Shown: positions 16,892-26,149 of the stretch, in pieces
Layout: every line of letters begins with the position of its first letter
Numbering within the stretch: the first letter of the stretch is position 1
Source of the DNA: Prevotella sp. UBA7764
GTDB taxonomy: Bacteria > Bacteroidota > Bacteroidia > Bacteroidales > Bacteroidaceae
Length of the DNA stretch: 53,513 nt
Assembly: GCA_002481295.1 (NCBI GenBank)
Contig: DLDU01000033.1
Coordinates: forward strand, 124,133-177,645
Direction of reading: 5' to 3'
Position numbers and translations under genes: made by a program
The notes under the pieces: generated by a model
Databases searched by the model: none
The model's input: the letters and a program-made list of their open reading frames with translations, nothing else
Told to the model about the DNA's origin: nothing

Positions 16892-19552
16892 TTATCTAAT
16901 GCCAAAAACGGCATACGACTTCCCGGGTTGGGTGTCGATGTCATATTCATATACGCGCGGAATCTTCACCTCTTGAAGTTTTTGTGTGTGGATGAGCGGC
17001 TTCCTGACTACGGCAGGAGCAAACAGCGCATTGGGGCAAGCACCTTTGGCTTCCCGCAGTCCCTGGCCTTTCAGAGGCTGATAGGAGCGCAGGCGCAGCA
17101 CGCCGCCGATGGTAGAGGTGATGGTGGCTGATTTAAGCTTGCCGTCGCTCCACTGTTCACTGACGACGAAACCACCACGGGTTCTGATACCCTTCACGCT
17201 TCCCTCGTGCCAGGCAGCAGGCAGTGCTGGCAAGAGATGCACGGCACCGTCGTGACTCTGTACCAGCATCTCGGCGATGCCAGCGGTGAAACCAAAGTTA
17301 CCGTCAATCTGAAAGGGCGGATGCGCATCGAAGAGATTGGGATAGACACGGCCGTTGGGATACTGCCGTTGCAGTGAGTCGCAAGGTAGCAGGTGCAGCA
17401 GGTTGTTGATGATTTGCAGCGCATGATCGCCGTCGAGCATACGTGCCCAGAAGTTGATCTTCCATCCTAAGCTCCATCCCGTGGCCATGTCGCCGCGCTG
17501 GAGCAGGGTGGTGTGAGCGGCGCTGAAGAGCTCAGGATGGCTGAAAGGCGAAATCTGATTGCTCGGGTACAGCCCGTAGAGATGAGAGATATGGCGGTGC
17601 TCGTCTTTCGGATTGTCACCGTCTTGCAGCCATTCTTGCAGTTGGCCGTAGCGACCTACTTGCATGGGAGGCAGCAAAGCGAGCTTCTCTTGTGCCTCGT
17701 GGCGGAATGTCGTGTCGGTACCGAGGATTTCTGAAGCCCTGATAGCCGAGGACAGTGCGTCGAAAGCAATCTGGTTGTCCATCGTGCAACCCGCTGTCAC
17801 GGACGTGCGTTTACCCATTGGGCCGTGCTCAGGACTGACAGACGGAGAGAGGAGAAACGCTTTGTGAATGTTGAATGTTGAATGATGAGTGTTGAATGAA
17901 ATACAGCAAGAGTCGAGAGAAGTGCTACCAGAGTTGAAAGTTGAAAGTTGAGAGTTGAACTGATAGAGCGAATCTGTGGGCACGATCTGGCCATAGTCCA
18001 TCAGGAAGCGGGCGGCGGAGCGGAGAACAGGATACCACTGACGTAGGAAACTCTTGTCGCCCGTGAAGAGATAGTGTTGCCACAGATGCGTCGTCAGCCA
18101 CGCTCCACCGCAGGGAAACATGCCCCAGTAAGCACCGTCGATCGGGCCGGCAACACGCCAGATGTCGGTGTTGTGATGAGCTATAAAGCCACGGCAGCCA
18201 TACATTGTCTGTGCGGTTTGGGCACCCGTCTGGCTGAGATCGTGGATGAGAGAGAAGAGAGGGGGCAGGGTAGAAGTGAGGTTGGTCACCTCTGCCGGCC
18301 AGTAGTTCATCTCGGTGTTGATGTTGATGGTGTACTTGCTGTCCCACGGAGCGAAGCGTTCCTTGTTCCAGATACCTTGCAGGTTGGCTGCCTGTCCGCC
18401 CGGGCGCGACGATGAGAGCAGAAGGTATCGGCCATATTGAAACATCAGCGTGACGAGGCGTGTGTCCTGCTGCTGTGGGTATTGCTTGAGCAAAACGTCA
18501 GTAGGAATTGTTTTGTCTTGTGGTTTCGCAGCGTTGATGCTTAAGCCAACCGTGTTGAAAAGAGGTTGGTAGACAGCAAGGTGTGCACGCAGTTGCCGGG
18601 CATAGTCGCCAGCGAGTGCCTGCTCCAAGGCCTGCTGAGCCTTTTCTTCCGCGTCACCGCTGATGTCGTGATAGTTGACGAAATTCGTGGCAGCGGTCAG
18701 ATAGATGGTAACGGAGGTGGCATGAGTGATGCTCAGACGATCGTCTTGACTCATCGTTTTGCCGTCGGTTTTCACAGCCACCTTACACACGGCATGCAGT
18801 CCGGCCTTTACGCCTTCCTGTTCTTCACCTTGACAGACCATCGACAGTTGCTGTCGCTGAGCCTCTACCTTGTGGTTGAGGATTGAGGAAAGCGAGACAC
18901 TGAAGTGCAAGGCACCTTTTCGCGAAGCCTGAAGATGCACCGCCATGAAGCGTTGTGCAAAAGAAGTGAAGACCGTGCGCTTGATTTTCACACCGTCTTG
19001 AACGAAAGTTGTGGTATTAACCGCTTGCTCCAGAGACAGAGAGCGATGGTAGCTGTTGTCACCAGAGAGCTTGGCCGATGCTTTGAGCTGGCGTTTATTT
19101 CCCTGCCCTTCCGTAGACATGTCAATGAGCAGCGAGCCCAGCGGCAAGAAGCGCATACCGTTCTTTCCGGTGAAGAAGTTGCGGTTGATGACACCCTCGG
19201 CCTGTTCCTCCTTACCATGACGAATCAGCTCGCGCACACATTGCAAGGAATCTTTGGCACGTGGCGCATCGTTGTTGTAAGGTGATCCGGACCAGAATGT
19301 AGTCTCATTGAGGTCGATACGCTCGTGCAAAGTACCGCCGTAGACCATCGCCCCGATGAATCCGTTGCCTAAGGGCAGTGCTTCCCACCAGTTTCGGGCG
19401 GGTTGCTGATACTCCAAAAGCAACCTTTCGTGGATAGAAGGGTTCGTACTCCAACTCTGAAGACAGATGAGCAGGAGTGAAGAGAGTATCAGAAAATACC
19501 CTTTGGTTTTGGTTTGCCAAGTATAGATAGAAGGAAATAGCTTTACCATCAT
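16892..19552 (-). CDS. Secreted GH95 alpha-L-fucosidase/alpha-L-galactosidase
   Basis: 886 residues. A long basic N-terminus leads to a hydrophobic signal segment ([15 protein letters not shown]). It has the GH95 N-terminal domain ([23 protein letters not shown]) and an (alpha/alpha)6 barrel with [12 protein letters not shown], which holds the catalytic Asn pair. [10 protein letters not shown] and the Asp-bearing [13 protein letters not shown] follow. Some GH95s remove L-galactose from decorated corn xylan, which would fit GH115 and GH43 downstream. Residues ~531-563 are odd: they are encoded by heptanucleotide repeats (17864-17960) inserted just before the conserved [10 protein letters not shown] segment, and the frame stays open. 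The catalytic residues lie outside the insertion. First gene of a three-gene operon. Confidence 0.93.
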   Translation of the reverse strand: MMVKLFPSIYTWQTKTKGYFLILSSLLLICLQSWSTNPSIHERLLLEYQQPARNWWEALPLGNGFIGAMVYGGTLHERIDLNETTFWSGSPYNNDAPRAKDSLQCVRELIRHGKEEQAEGVINRNFFTGKNGMRFLPLGSLLIDMSTEGQGNKRQLKASAKLSGDNSYHRSLSLEQAVNTTTFVQDGVKIKRTVFTSFAQRFMAVHLQASRKGALHFSVSLSSILNHKVEAQRQQLSMVCQGEEQEGVKAGLHAVCKVAVKTDGKTMSQDDRLSITHATSVTIYLTAATNFVNYHDISGDAEEKAQQALEQALAGDYARQLRAHLAVYQPLFNTVGLSINAAKPQDKTIPTDVLLKQYPQQQDTRLVTLMFQYGRYLLLSSSRPGGQAANLQGIWNKERFAPWDSKYTININTEMNYWPAEVTNLTSTLPPLFSLIHDLSQTGAQTAQTMYGCRGFIAHHNTDIWRVAGPIDGAYWGMFPCGGAWLTTHLWQHYLFTGDKSFLRQWYPVLRSAARFLMDYGQIVPTDSLYQFNSQLSTFNSGSTSLDSCCISFNTHHSTFNIHKAFLLSPSVSPEHGPMGKRTSVTAGCTMDNQIAFDALSSAIRASEILGTDTTFRHEAQEKLALLPPMQVGRYGQLQEWLQDGDNPKDEHRHISHLYGLYPSNQISPFSHPELFSAAHTTLLQRGDMATGWSLGWKINFWARMLDGDHALQIINNLLHLLPCDSLQRQYPNGRVYPNLFDAHPPFQIDGNFGFTAGIAEMLVQSHDGAVHLLPALPAAWHEGSVKGIRTRGGFVVSEQWSDGKLKSATITSTIGGVLRLRSYQPLKGQGLREAKGACPNALFAPAVVRKPLIHTQKLQEVKIPRVYEYDIDTQPGKSYAVFGIR
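17864..17960. repeat. Heptanucleotide repeats inside the GH95 coding sequence
   Basis: Two blocks of 7-bp units, gttgaat-type at 17870-17897 and gttgaaa/gttgaga-type at 17933-17960, flank about 35 bp of unrelated sequence. On the coding strand they read CAACTTT-type units and encode Ser/Thr/Asn/Phe-rich residues (QLSTFNS, HHSTFNI). Such units are typical of Bacteroidales intergenic sequence, so their place within a gene is unusual. Confidence 0.85.
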
Positions 19553-19574
19553 GAGTTGTTTTCAGTTATTTCTG

Positions 19575-19582
19575 CAAAGTTA
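19575..19582 (-). promoter_or_regulatory. -7 box of the GH95-GH115-GH43 operon
   Basis: TAACTTTG on the minus strand, 22 bp before the GH95 start; no clear -33 box, which would suit an activator-dependent promoter. Confidence 0.5.
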
Positions 19583-19649
19583 CGCATTTTGTCTCAATGT
19601 TTATTTGCCAAACGTTTCATTTTGCTTGTTATTTGTTGCAGATGAAATG

Positions 19650-19717
19650 TATTTTTGCTCTTTTGTTAGTTTCCTTTGTCAATATCCGAACAGTATTTTG
19701 CATATTCGTTATTTTTG
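19650..19717 (+). promoter_or_regulatory. Two -7 boxes ahead of the PLP locus
   Basis: TATTTTTG occurs at 19650-19657 and again at 19710-19717, upstream of the start at 19761. Neither has a perfect -33 box. The region between the divergent operons is the natural place for the AraC-type regulator encoded downstream to bind. Confidence 0.4.
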
Positions 19718-19760
19718 TGTTACTTTGCAGCAAGAAAAGAATTAAAGAGTAGAAGCATCG

Positions 19761-20711
19761 ATGAAAGCGGTACTCACGATCACAGGTTCAGACAGTTGTG
19801 GCGGTGCCGGCATACAGGCCGACATCAAGACGATCAGTCAGTTGGGTGGCTATGCCCTCACGGCCATTACGTCCATCACGGTTCAGAATACGTTGGGTAT
19901 TCAGAACTATTACGACTTGCCCCCGGAGACTGTTCGGGGACAGGTGGAGGCCGTCATCAATGATGTGGAACCCAATGTTGTGAAGGTGGGACTGATCCGC
20001 ACACTTGCCACGCTCAACGTCATTGTCGACTTGTTGCAGAAATATCGTCCCGACAGCATCATCTATGATGCCGTTGTGCGCACAGCTCAGGGCGAGCAGT
20101 TGATACCCGATGATGTTCACGACATGATAGTCCGGCGCCTGCTGCCCCTATGTACTGTAGTGATTATCGGCAAGGAACAGTCCATCAGCAAGTTGCCCGA
20201 TTCGATACATACGATCGCTATCGACGACAATCCCCAGCACGGTTACGCCAACGGCTTTTCCTCAGCTCTGGCTTGTTTTGTCAGCCAGGGACTGTCAGTG
20301 GCCGAAGCCAAGGGTAAGGCCCTGGCTTTCGTAAACGCCCAGTCAGCCACAGTCTCAGATGCTACGGGGCGCTGTGGCGAGCTTTATCGGTTGTTTCTCG
20401 AAGCGATCGCCGAGCGGGGTGACGAGTATCACGACATCAACTATTATGCCGATCACCTCAACGTCAGTGCCCGCTACCTGGCGCAGGTCACCCATCGGGC
20501 TGTGGGGCTCACCCCAAAACAGATTGTAGATAAGGAGATGACACGTATCCTACAGTCAGCATTGCTCTCGTCGGCACAGCCACTTCAGCAGTTGGCATAC
20601 GACCACGGCTTCACCTCCCAGCAGCATTTCACCAAGTTCTTCAAGAAGCAAACGGGGCTGACGCCAAGCCAATACCGTGCGGAGGTCAAACGGAAGGCAG
20701 AAGAGAGATAA
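19761..20711 (+). CDS. ThiD/PdxK-like domain fused to an AraC-type DNA-binding domain; probable PLP regulator
   Basis: 316 residues. Residues 1-~215 align with hydroxymethylpyrimidine/pyridoxine kinases: TITGSDSCGGAGIQADIKT (6-24) and TAITSITVQNT (34-44) form the vitamin pocket. The anion-hole motif G-T-G-C/D of active kinases reads GYAN here (161-164), DPV reads DAV (103-105), and the ATP-side TPN segment is replaced by IGKEQ. Residues ~225-316 are two AraC helix-turn-helix motifs, ending FFKKQTGLTPSQYR. I infer a catalytically dead sensor that binds a B6 vitamer or pyrimidine and controls transcription. It sits 63 bp upstream of pdxS-pdxT, in the same direction. Family databases may label it simply as a kinase. 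Confidence 0.88.
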   Translation: MKAVLTITGSDSCGGAGIQADIKTISQLGGYALTAITSITVQNTLGIQNYYDLPPETVRGQVEAVINDVEPNVVKVGLIRTLATLNVIVDLLQKYRPDSIIYDAVVRTAQGEQLIPDDVHDMIVRRLLPLCTVVIIGKEQSISKLPDSIHTIAIDDNPQHGYANGFSSALACFVSQGLSVAEAKGKALAFVNAQSATVSDATGRCGELYRLFLEAIAERGDEYHDINYYADHLNVSARYLAQVTHRAVGLTPKQIVDKEMTRILQSALLSSAQPLQQLAYDHGFTSQQHFTKFFKKQTGLTPSQYRAEVKRKAEER

Positions 20712-20774
20712 AAGCAAGTGAATATTGAACAGTTAGAAAACAGGATAAACAAAACAACTAAAGGTAAAGAAACA

Positions 20775-21650
20775 ATGGAAAATGACAGACAAACTTTGAA
20801 CCGCAACTTGGCACAGATGCTCAAGGGCGGTGTGATCATGGACGTGACAACGCCTGAGCAGGCAAAGATCGCGGAAGAGGCAGGAGCGTGTGCCGTCATG
20901 GCGTTGGAACGCATCCCCGCAGATATCCGTGCCGCAGGCGGCGTGGCCCGCATGAGCGATCCGAAGATGATCAAAGGTATCCAGGCTGCTGTGAGCATCC
21001 CGGTGATGGCCAAGTGCCGTATCGGACATATTGCCGAGGCTCAGATCTTGCAGGCTATCGACATCGACTACATTGACGAGAGTGAGGTACTTTCCCCCGC
21101 CGATGATGTCTATCACATCGACAAGACTCAGTTCCGCGTGCCCTTTGTCTGTGGCGCTCGCAACCTGAGCGAGGCTCTGCGCCGTATTGCCGAGGGTGCG
21201 ACGATGATCCGTACCAAAGGTGAGCCGGGTACCGGTGATGTGGTTCAGGCCGTGCATCACATGAGACTGATGCAGAGTCAGATTCGTGACCTCGTCGCCA
21301 AGCGTCCCGATGAGCTCTTTGAGGCCGCCAAGCAACTGCAGGCACCTTACGACTTGGTGAAATATGTCCACGACCATGGCAAGTTGCCAGTGGTGAACTT
21401 CGCTGCCGGTGGTGTGGCAACGCCAGCCGATGCTGCCCTGATGATGGAGTTGGGCGCAGAAGGTGTGTTCGTTGGCAGTGGCATCTTCAAGAGCGGCAAC
21501 CCACGCAAGCGTGCCGCCGCTATCGTCAAAGCCGTCACCAACTACAACGATCCGAAGGTGCTGGCAGAGATCAGTGAGGATCTTGGCGAGGCCATGGTGG
21601 GCATCAACGCCGACGAGATACAGCTATTGATGGCAGAGAGAGGTAAATAA
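20775..21650 (+). CDS. pdxS: Pyridoxal 5'-phosphate synthase subunit PdxS
   Basis: 291-residue (beta/alpha)8 synthase that condenses ribose 5-phosphate, glyceraldehyde 3-phosphate and ammonia into PLP with PdxT. It shows [20 protein letters not shown], the active-site Lys in VMAKCRIGH, and [11 protein letters not shown]. The C-terminal half has [18 protein letters not shown] and [11 protein letters not shown]. The start at 20775 ([12 protein letters not shown]) has an AAAGG-type ribosome-binding site; an upstream in-frame ATG at 20718 would add 19 polar residues not seen in the family. Next gene pdxT is 19 bp downstream. Confidence 0.97.
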   Translation: MENDRQTLNRNLAQMLKGGVIMDVTTPEQAKIAEEAGACAVMALERIPADIRAAGGVARMSDPKMIKGIQAAVSIPVMAKCRIGHIAEAQILQAIDIDYIDESEVLSPADDVYHIDKTQFRVPFVCGARNLSEALRRIAEGATMIRTKGEPGTGDVVQAVHHMRLMQSQIRDLVAKRPDELFEAAKQLQAPYDLVKYVHDHGKLPVVNFAAGGVATPADAALMMELGAEGVFVGSGIFKSGNPRKRAAAIVKAVTNYNDPKVLAEISEDLGEAMVGINADEIQLLMAERGK

Positions 21651-21669
21651 GCAATAGGAGACAGCGTCT

Positions 21670-22257
21670 ATGAAAAAACGTATTGCTGTGTTGGCGCTGC
21701 AAGGTGCCTTCATTGAGCATGAGAAGATGTTGCAGCGGCTTGGTGCTGATGTCTTTGAGATCAGAGAGAAAGACGACTGGCAACAGCCAAAAGACGGACT
21801 TGTCATCCCCGGCGGCGAGAGCACGGTGATGGTCAAGCTGCTTGTGGAGTTAGGCCTTCACGATGAGATTCGCAACGACATCGTTGCCGGTCTTCCTGTC
21901 TTCGGCACTTGTGCGGGCCTCATCCTCCTTTCGGCACACGTGCGTCAGCACGAAGGCGAGGAGGCCGAGCCTATGTCCGGTGCATTGTCGACCATGGACA
22001 TCACCACGTGCCGCAATGCTTACGGTCGTCAGCTGGGCAGTTTTGCCACAGAAGCCGACGTGGAAGGCGTGGGTAAGGTGCCCATGACGTTCATCCGAGC
22101 TCCGTTTATCGAGTCGGTGGGACCCAAGGCTGAGGCATTGGCAAGCGTCGACGGGCATGTCGTCGCGGCCCGTCAGGGCAATCAGCTCGTCACTGCTTTT
22201 CATCCCGAGCTCACCGATGACACCCGTGTGCACGAGGCGTTTCTGAAGATGATATAG
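21670..22257 (+). CDS. pdxT: Pyridoxal 5'-phosphate synthase glutaminase subunit PdxT
   Basis: 195-residue class I glutaminase that supplies ammonia to PdxS. The nucleophile Cys lies in FGTCAGLILLS (residue ~80) and the His-Glu pair in TAFHPELTDD (~170). The N-terminus RIAVLALQGAFIEHE and the GGEST motif are typical. Translationally close to pdxS and the last gene of the locus. The 9-bp tandem repeat starts right after the stop codon and is followed by a terminator. Confidence 0.97.
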   Translation: MKKRIAVLALQGAFIEHEKMLQRLGADVFEIREKDDWQQPKDGLVIPGGESTVMVKLLVELGLHDEIRNDIVAGLPVFGTCAGLILLSAHVRQHEGEEAEPMSGALSTMDITTCRNAYGRQLGSFATEADVEGVGKVPMTFIRAPFIESVGPKAEALASVDGHVVAARQGNQLVTAFHPELTDDTRVHEAFLKMI

Positions 22258-22270
22258 AGAGAACAGGAGC

Positions 22271-22342
22271 TATAGAGGCAATAGAAGCTATAGAAACTAT
22301 AGAAGCAATAGAGGCCATAGAAGCTATAGAAGCCACGAAAGC
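22271..22342. repeat. 9-bp tandem repeat, locus B
   Basis: Eight contiguous 9-bp units, consensus HATAGARGC (the last, CACGAAAGC, is degenerate), starting 13 bp after the pdxT stop. Same unit as 171-270, 22 kb away. It would be transcribed as the 3' untranslated part of the pdxT message. Confidence 0.9.
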
Positions 22343-22362
22343 CGACAGGCTTTAACAAATAA

Positions 22363-22406
22363 AATACCCCAAAGCCGCTCAAATGCTGCTTTGGGGTATT
22401 GCTTTT
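22363..22406 (+). terminator. Intrinsic terminator of the PLP locus
   Basis: 13-bp perfect stem AATACCCCAAAGC (22363-22375) / GCTTTGGGGTATT (22388-22400), 12-nt loop, then GCTTTT. A-rich sequence on the left could support use from the nifJ side too. Confidence 0.92.
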
Positions 22407-22479
22407 CTCCCCCCTTGGGGGGAGTTAGAGAGGACCTCCCATTCTCCCCTTTTTGAGGGAAGTTAGAGAGGGCCTCCTT
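22405..22479. repeat. Two-copy ~37-bp CTCCCC/GTTAGAGAGG element
   Basis: Two tandem copies of a unit running TTCTCCCC...GGGGAGTTAGAGAGG...CCTCC, at 22405-22441 and about 22442-22479. It lies between the convergent pdxT and nifJ genes. The GGGGAGTTAGAGAG core recurs at 53325-53338 after the second GH43. Confidence 0.8.
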
Positions 22480-22483
22480 TTTC

Positions 22484-25400
22484 TTAGATGATCTCACTCC
22501 AGTCTTCCTTCGACTTGCGAACGTAAGCCATATAGCGGCGCTTAGCGCTCTTCTCGGTCTCGTCGAAGAGCTCGTCGGCCTTGTCAGGGAATGCCTTCTT
22601 CAGAGAAGAGAAGCGGACCTCACCCATGAGGTAGTCCTTGAACTTATCCCAGTTAGGCTCCTTGGAGTCGAGCTGGAATGGGTTCTTGCCCTGCTCTGCA
22701 AGACGCGGATCGTAGCGCCACAAGTGCCAGTATCCGCAATCCACAGCGAGAGCCTCCTCATGCTGTGAGCGCCCCATGTTACGCTTGTCGGCCTTAGAGC
22801 CCTTGATACCGTGGTTGATACAAGGAGCGTAAGCGATGACGAGTGACGGGCCTGGGTAAGACTCAGCCTCACGGATAGCCTTCAGAGTCTGCGCATTGTC
22901 GGCACCCATAGCGATCTGGGCGACATAGATGTAGCCGTAGGTGGTCTCCATCAGACCCAGATCCTTCTTGCTCACGCGCTTGCCACTGGCTGCGAACTGA
23001 GCGATAGCACCCAGAGGAGTAGCCTTGGAAGACTGACCACCGGTATTGGAGTACACCTCAGTGTCGAGCACGAGGATGTTGACATCCTGTCCCTGAGCCA
23101 GTACGTGGTCGAGACCACCGTAGCCGATATCGTAAGAGGCACCGTCACCACCGATGATCCACTGTGAGCGCTTCACGAGATAGTGCTCCAGCGGCTGCAG
23201 TTCCTTGCAGAACGGGCAGCCAGCCTCAGCGCCCTTGTCGATCAGCGGCTTCAGCTCAGCGGCGGCAACCTTAGAGCCATCGGCATTGTCCTTCTCCTCA
23301 ATCCACTTCTGAGCGGCAGTCTTGAAGTCATCGGGAGTGTGCTCGCCGGCCATCGCCTCGTTGAGCAATACGGTGATACGCTCCTTCATCTTCTTGTTGG
23401 CAAGGTTCATGCCCAAGCCAAACTCACAGAAGTCCTCGAACAGAGAGTTGTTGAAGGCAGGGCCCTGTCCCTTTTCGTTCTTGCAGTAAGGAGTAGAAGG
23501 AACAGATGCTGAATAGATAGATGAGCAACCCGTAGCGTTGGCGATCATCTCACGATCACCGAAGAGCTGGGAGATGAGCTTCACATAAGGAGTCTCACCG
23601 CAGCCTGCACATGCGCCTGAGAACTCGAAGAGCGTCTGAGCGAACTGAGAGTTCTTCGGACTCTGCTGGATGTCTACGAGATCCTGCTTAGACTTCACGT
23701 TCTTGACGAGGTACTGCCAGTTAGCGGCTTCCTTCTTCATCTGCTCGTTGTCAGGATCGAACGGCATCATCTTCAGAGCCTTCTCCACCTCACCGGTTTC
23801 CTTGTTCTTCTTGCCCGGGCAGACATCGGCACAGTTGCCGCAGCCAAGGCAGTCGAGCACAGACGTCTCGATACGGAACTTCATGCCCTTGAGGGCTTTC
23901 GGAGCCAGCATGTCGACGGTCTTGCCATCGAAGCCGGCAGCTTCCTTCTCATCCATGACGAACGGACGAATGCAGCCGTGAGGACAGCAGAAGGCACACT
24001 TGTTACACTGGATACAGTTGTCAGGATTCCAGACAGGAACGAAGGCTTCCACGCCACGCTTGTCATAAGCGGCAGTACCCACTTCCCAACGTCCGTCAAC
24101 GGTGTTGTGCTTGACGAAGTCTGAAACCTTGAGCAGGTCGCCGGCCTGAGCGTTCATCGGGCGAACCAGCTCCTTGACGAATGCGGGTGCGTCGTCCTCG
24201 GCCTCCTGATCATCAGACAGATTAGCCCATGCAGGGTCGACCGTCAGCTCTTTGTACTCACCGCCGCGGTCAACGGCAGCATAGTTCTTGTCGACCACAT
24301 CCTGGCCTTTCTTGCCGTAGGACTTCACGATGAAGGCCTTCATCTGCTCGACGGCGAGGTCGATAGGAATCACCTTGGTGATACGGAAGAAGGCAGACTG
24401 CAGGATGGTGTTGGTGCGGTTGCCCAGACCAATCTCCTGACCGATCTTCGTAGCGTTGATGTAGTACACCTTGATGTGGTGCTTAGCGAAGTAGCGCTTC
24501 ACCTTGTTGGGGATGAAGTTCACCAGCTCGTCGCCGTCGAAGATGGTGTTGAGCAAGAATGTGCCATTGTCGCGCAGACCACGTGTGACGTCGTACATGT
24601 GGAGGTAAGCCTGCACGTGGCAAGCCACGAAGTTAGGCGTGTTGACCTGATAAGCGCTGTGGATAGGCTCGTCGCCGAAGCGCAGGTGAGAGCAGGTGAA
24701 GCCACCGGATTTCTTGGAGTCGTAGGAGAAGTATGCCTGGCAATACTTGTTGGTGTTGTTACCGATGATCTGCACCGAGTTCTTGTTGGCACCGACCGTA
24801 CCGTCAGAGCCCAAGCCATAGAACTTAGCCTCGAAGAGTGAGTCGCCACCCATTGGGATCTCCTCGACCTCTGGCAGAGAGGTGAAGGTGACATCGTCGA
24901 TAATGCCTACGGTGAAGTGGTTCTTCGGCTCGGGGAGTTCCAGATTGTTGAACACGGAGATGATCTTGGCTGGTGTGGTGTCGGAAGAACCGAGACCATA
25001 GCGGCCGCCAACGATGAGCGGCTTGCGCGGATCGTCATAGAGTGCGCTCTTGACGTCGAGATAGAGAGGCTCTCCCTCAGCTCCCGGCTCTTTGGTGCGG
25101 TCGAGCACAGCGATGCGCTTCACGGTGTCAGGGATAGCCTTGCGGATAGCCTCGACAGAGAACGGACGATAGAGGTGTACGGCCACCATACCTACCTTCT
25201 TGCCCTGCTTGGTCAGGTAGTCGATAGCCTCGCGGGCAGCCTCTGTGGCAGAACCCATCAGTACGATGATGTTCTCAGCATCCTTGGCGCCATAGTAGTT
25301 GAAGAGATGATACTCGCGGCCGGTGATCTTGGAAATCTCGGCCAGATGCTTCTCCACGATCTCCGGCACCTTGTCGTAGTAGGCGTTGCAGGCCTCGCGG

Positions 25401-26089
25401 TGTGTGAAGAAGGTCTCAGGGTTCTCAGCGGTACCACGTGTGTCAGGGCGCTCAGGGCTCATGGCACGGTCGCGGAAGCGCTTGATCCACTCAGGGTTGA
25501 CGAGGGGACGGATGTCCTCCATGTCCATGGCCTCTATCTTGTGGTACTCATGAGAGGTGCGGAAGCCATCGAAGAAGTTGATGAAAGGAACCGAGCTTTC
25601 CAGTGTGGAGAGATAAGGCACGGCAGAGAGGTCCATGACCTCCTGGACAGAACCGGAGCAGAACATGGCGAAGCCGGTCTGACGGCAGGCCATGACATCC
25701 TGGTGATCACCGAAGATACACAGTGAGTGGCTGGCCAGCGTACGTGCGGAAACGTTGAACACGCAAGGCAGCAACTCTCCGGCAATCTTGTACATGTTTG
25801 GGATCATCAGCAGCAGGCCCTGGGATGCCGTGTAGGTAGATGTCAGTGCACCGGCCTGCAGTGAGCCGTGAACGGCACCGGCAGCGCCACCCTCAGACTC
25901 CATCTCCTGTACGGAGACCGTCTGACCAAACAAATTCTTACGACCCTTGGCAGCCCACTCATCGACGTGTTCAGCCATAGGAGACGACGGCGTGATGGGG
26001 TAGATGGCGGCCACCTCAGTAAACATATAGCTTACATGAGCGGCTGCGGTGTTACCATCACAAGTCATGAATTTTTTTTCTTTTGCCAT
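22484..26089 (-). CDS. nifJ: Pyruvate:ferredoxin (flavodoxin) oxidoreductase
   Basis: 1201-residue homodimeric-type enzyme making acetyl-CoA, CO2 and reduced ferredoxin from pyruvate. The N-terminal pyrimidine-binding domain has IYPITPSSPMAEHVDEWAA. A gamma domain (~430-620) and two [4Fe-4S] motifs follow: CIQCNKCAFCCP (~690) and CLGCGNCADVCP (~745). The TPP domain has the cluster Cys pair GACAGCGETPYVK and GDGASYDIGYGG. Length is normal. This is a central anaerobic enzyme. It stands alone; the ATPase gene upstream on the same strand ends 60 bp before it. No clear -7 box was seen in that AT-rich gap. Confidence 0.97.
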   Translation of the reverse strand: MAKEKKFMTCDGNTAAAHVSYMFTEVAAIYPITPSSPMAEHVDEWAAKGRKNLFGQTVSVQEMESEGGAAGAVHGSLQAGALTSTYTASQGLLLMIPNMYKIAGELLPCVFNVSARTLASHSLCIFGDHQDVMACRQTGFAMFCSGSVQEVMDLSAVPYLSTLESSVPFINFFDGFRTSHEYHKIEAMDMEDIRPLVNPEWIKRFRDRAMSPERPDTRGTAENPETFFTHREACNAYYDKVPEIVEKHLAEISKITGREYHLFNYYGAKDAENIIVLMGSATEAAREAIDYLTKQGKKVGMVAVHLYRPFSVEAIRKAIPDTVKRIAVLDRTKEPGAEGEPLYLDVKSALYDDPRKPLIVGGRYGLGSSDTTPAKIISVFNNLELPEPKNHFTVGIIDDVTFTSLPEVEEIPMGGDSLFEAKFYGLGSDGTVGANKNSVQIIGNNTNKYCQAYFSYDSKKSGGFTCSHLRFGDEPIHSAYQVNTPNFVACHVQAYLHMYDVTRGLRDNGTFLLNTIFDGDELVNFIPNKVKRYFAKHHIKVYYINATKIGQEIGLGNRTNTILQSAFFRITKVIPIDLAVEQMKAFIVKSYGKKGQDVVDKNYAAVDRGGEYKELTVDPAWANLSDDQEAEDDAPAFVKELVRPMNAQAGDLLKVSDFVKHNTVDGRWEVGTAAYDKRGVEAFVPVWNPDNCIQCNKCAFCCPHGCIRPFVMDEKEAAGFDGKTVDMLAPKALKGMKFRIETSVLDCLGCGNCADVCPGKKNKETGEVEKALKMMPFDPDNEQMKKEAANWQYLVKNVKSKQDLVDIQQSPKNSQFAQTLFEFSGACAGCGETPYVKLISQLFGDREMIANATGCSSIYSASVPSTPYCKNEKGQGPAFNNSLFEDFCEFGLGMNLANKKMKERITVLLNEAMAGEHTPDDFKTAAQKWIEEKDNADGSKVAAAELKPLIDKGAEAGCPFCKELQPLEHYLVKRSQWIIGGDGASYDIGYGGLDHVLAQGQDVNILVLDTEVYSNTGGQSSKATPLGAIAQFAASGKRVSKKDLGLMETTYGYIYVAQIAMGADNAQTLKAIREAESYPGPSLVIAYAPCINHGIKGSKADKRNMGRSQHEEALAVDCGYWHLWRYDPRLAEQGKNPFQLDSKEPNWDKFKDYLMGEVRFSSLKKAFPDKADELFDETEKSAKRRYMAYVRKSKEDWSEII

Positions 26090-26149
26090 TTTTTGAAAAA
26101 TAGATAATAAAAAGTTGATAATGTTTTTGCGTATATATATAAATAGGTG

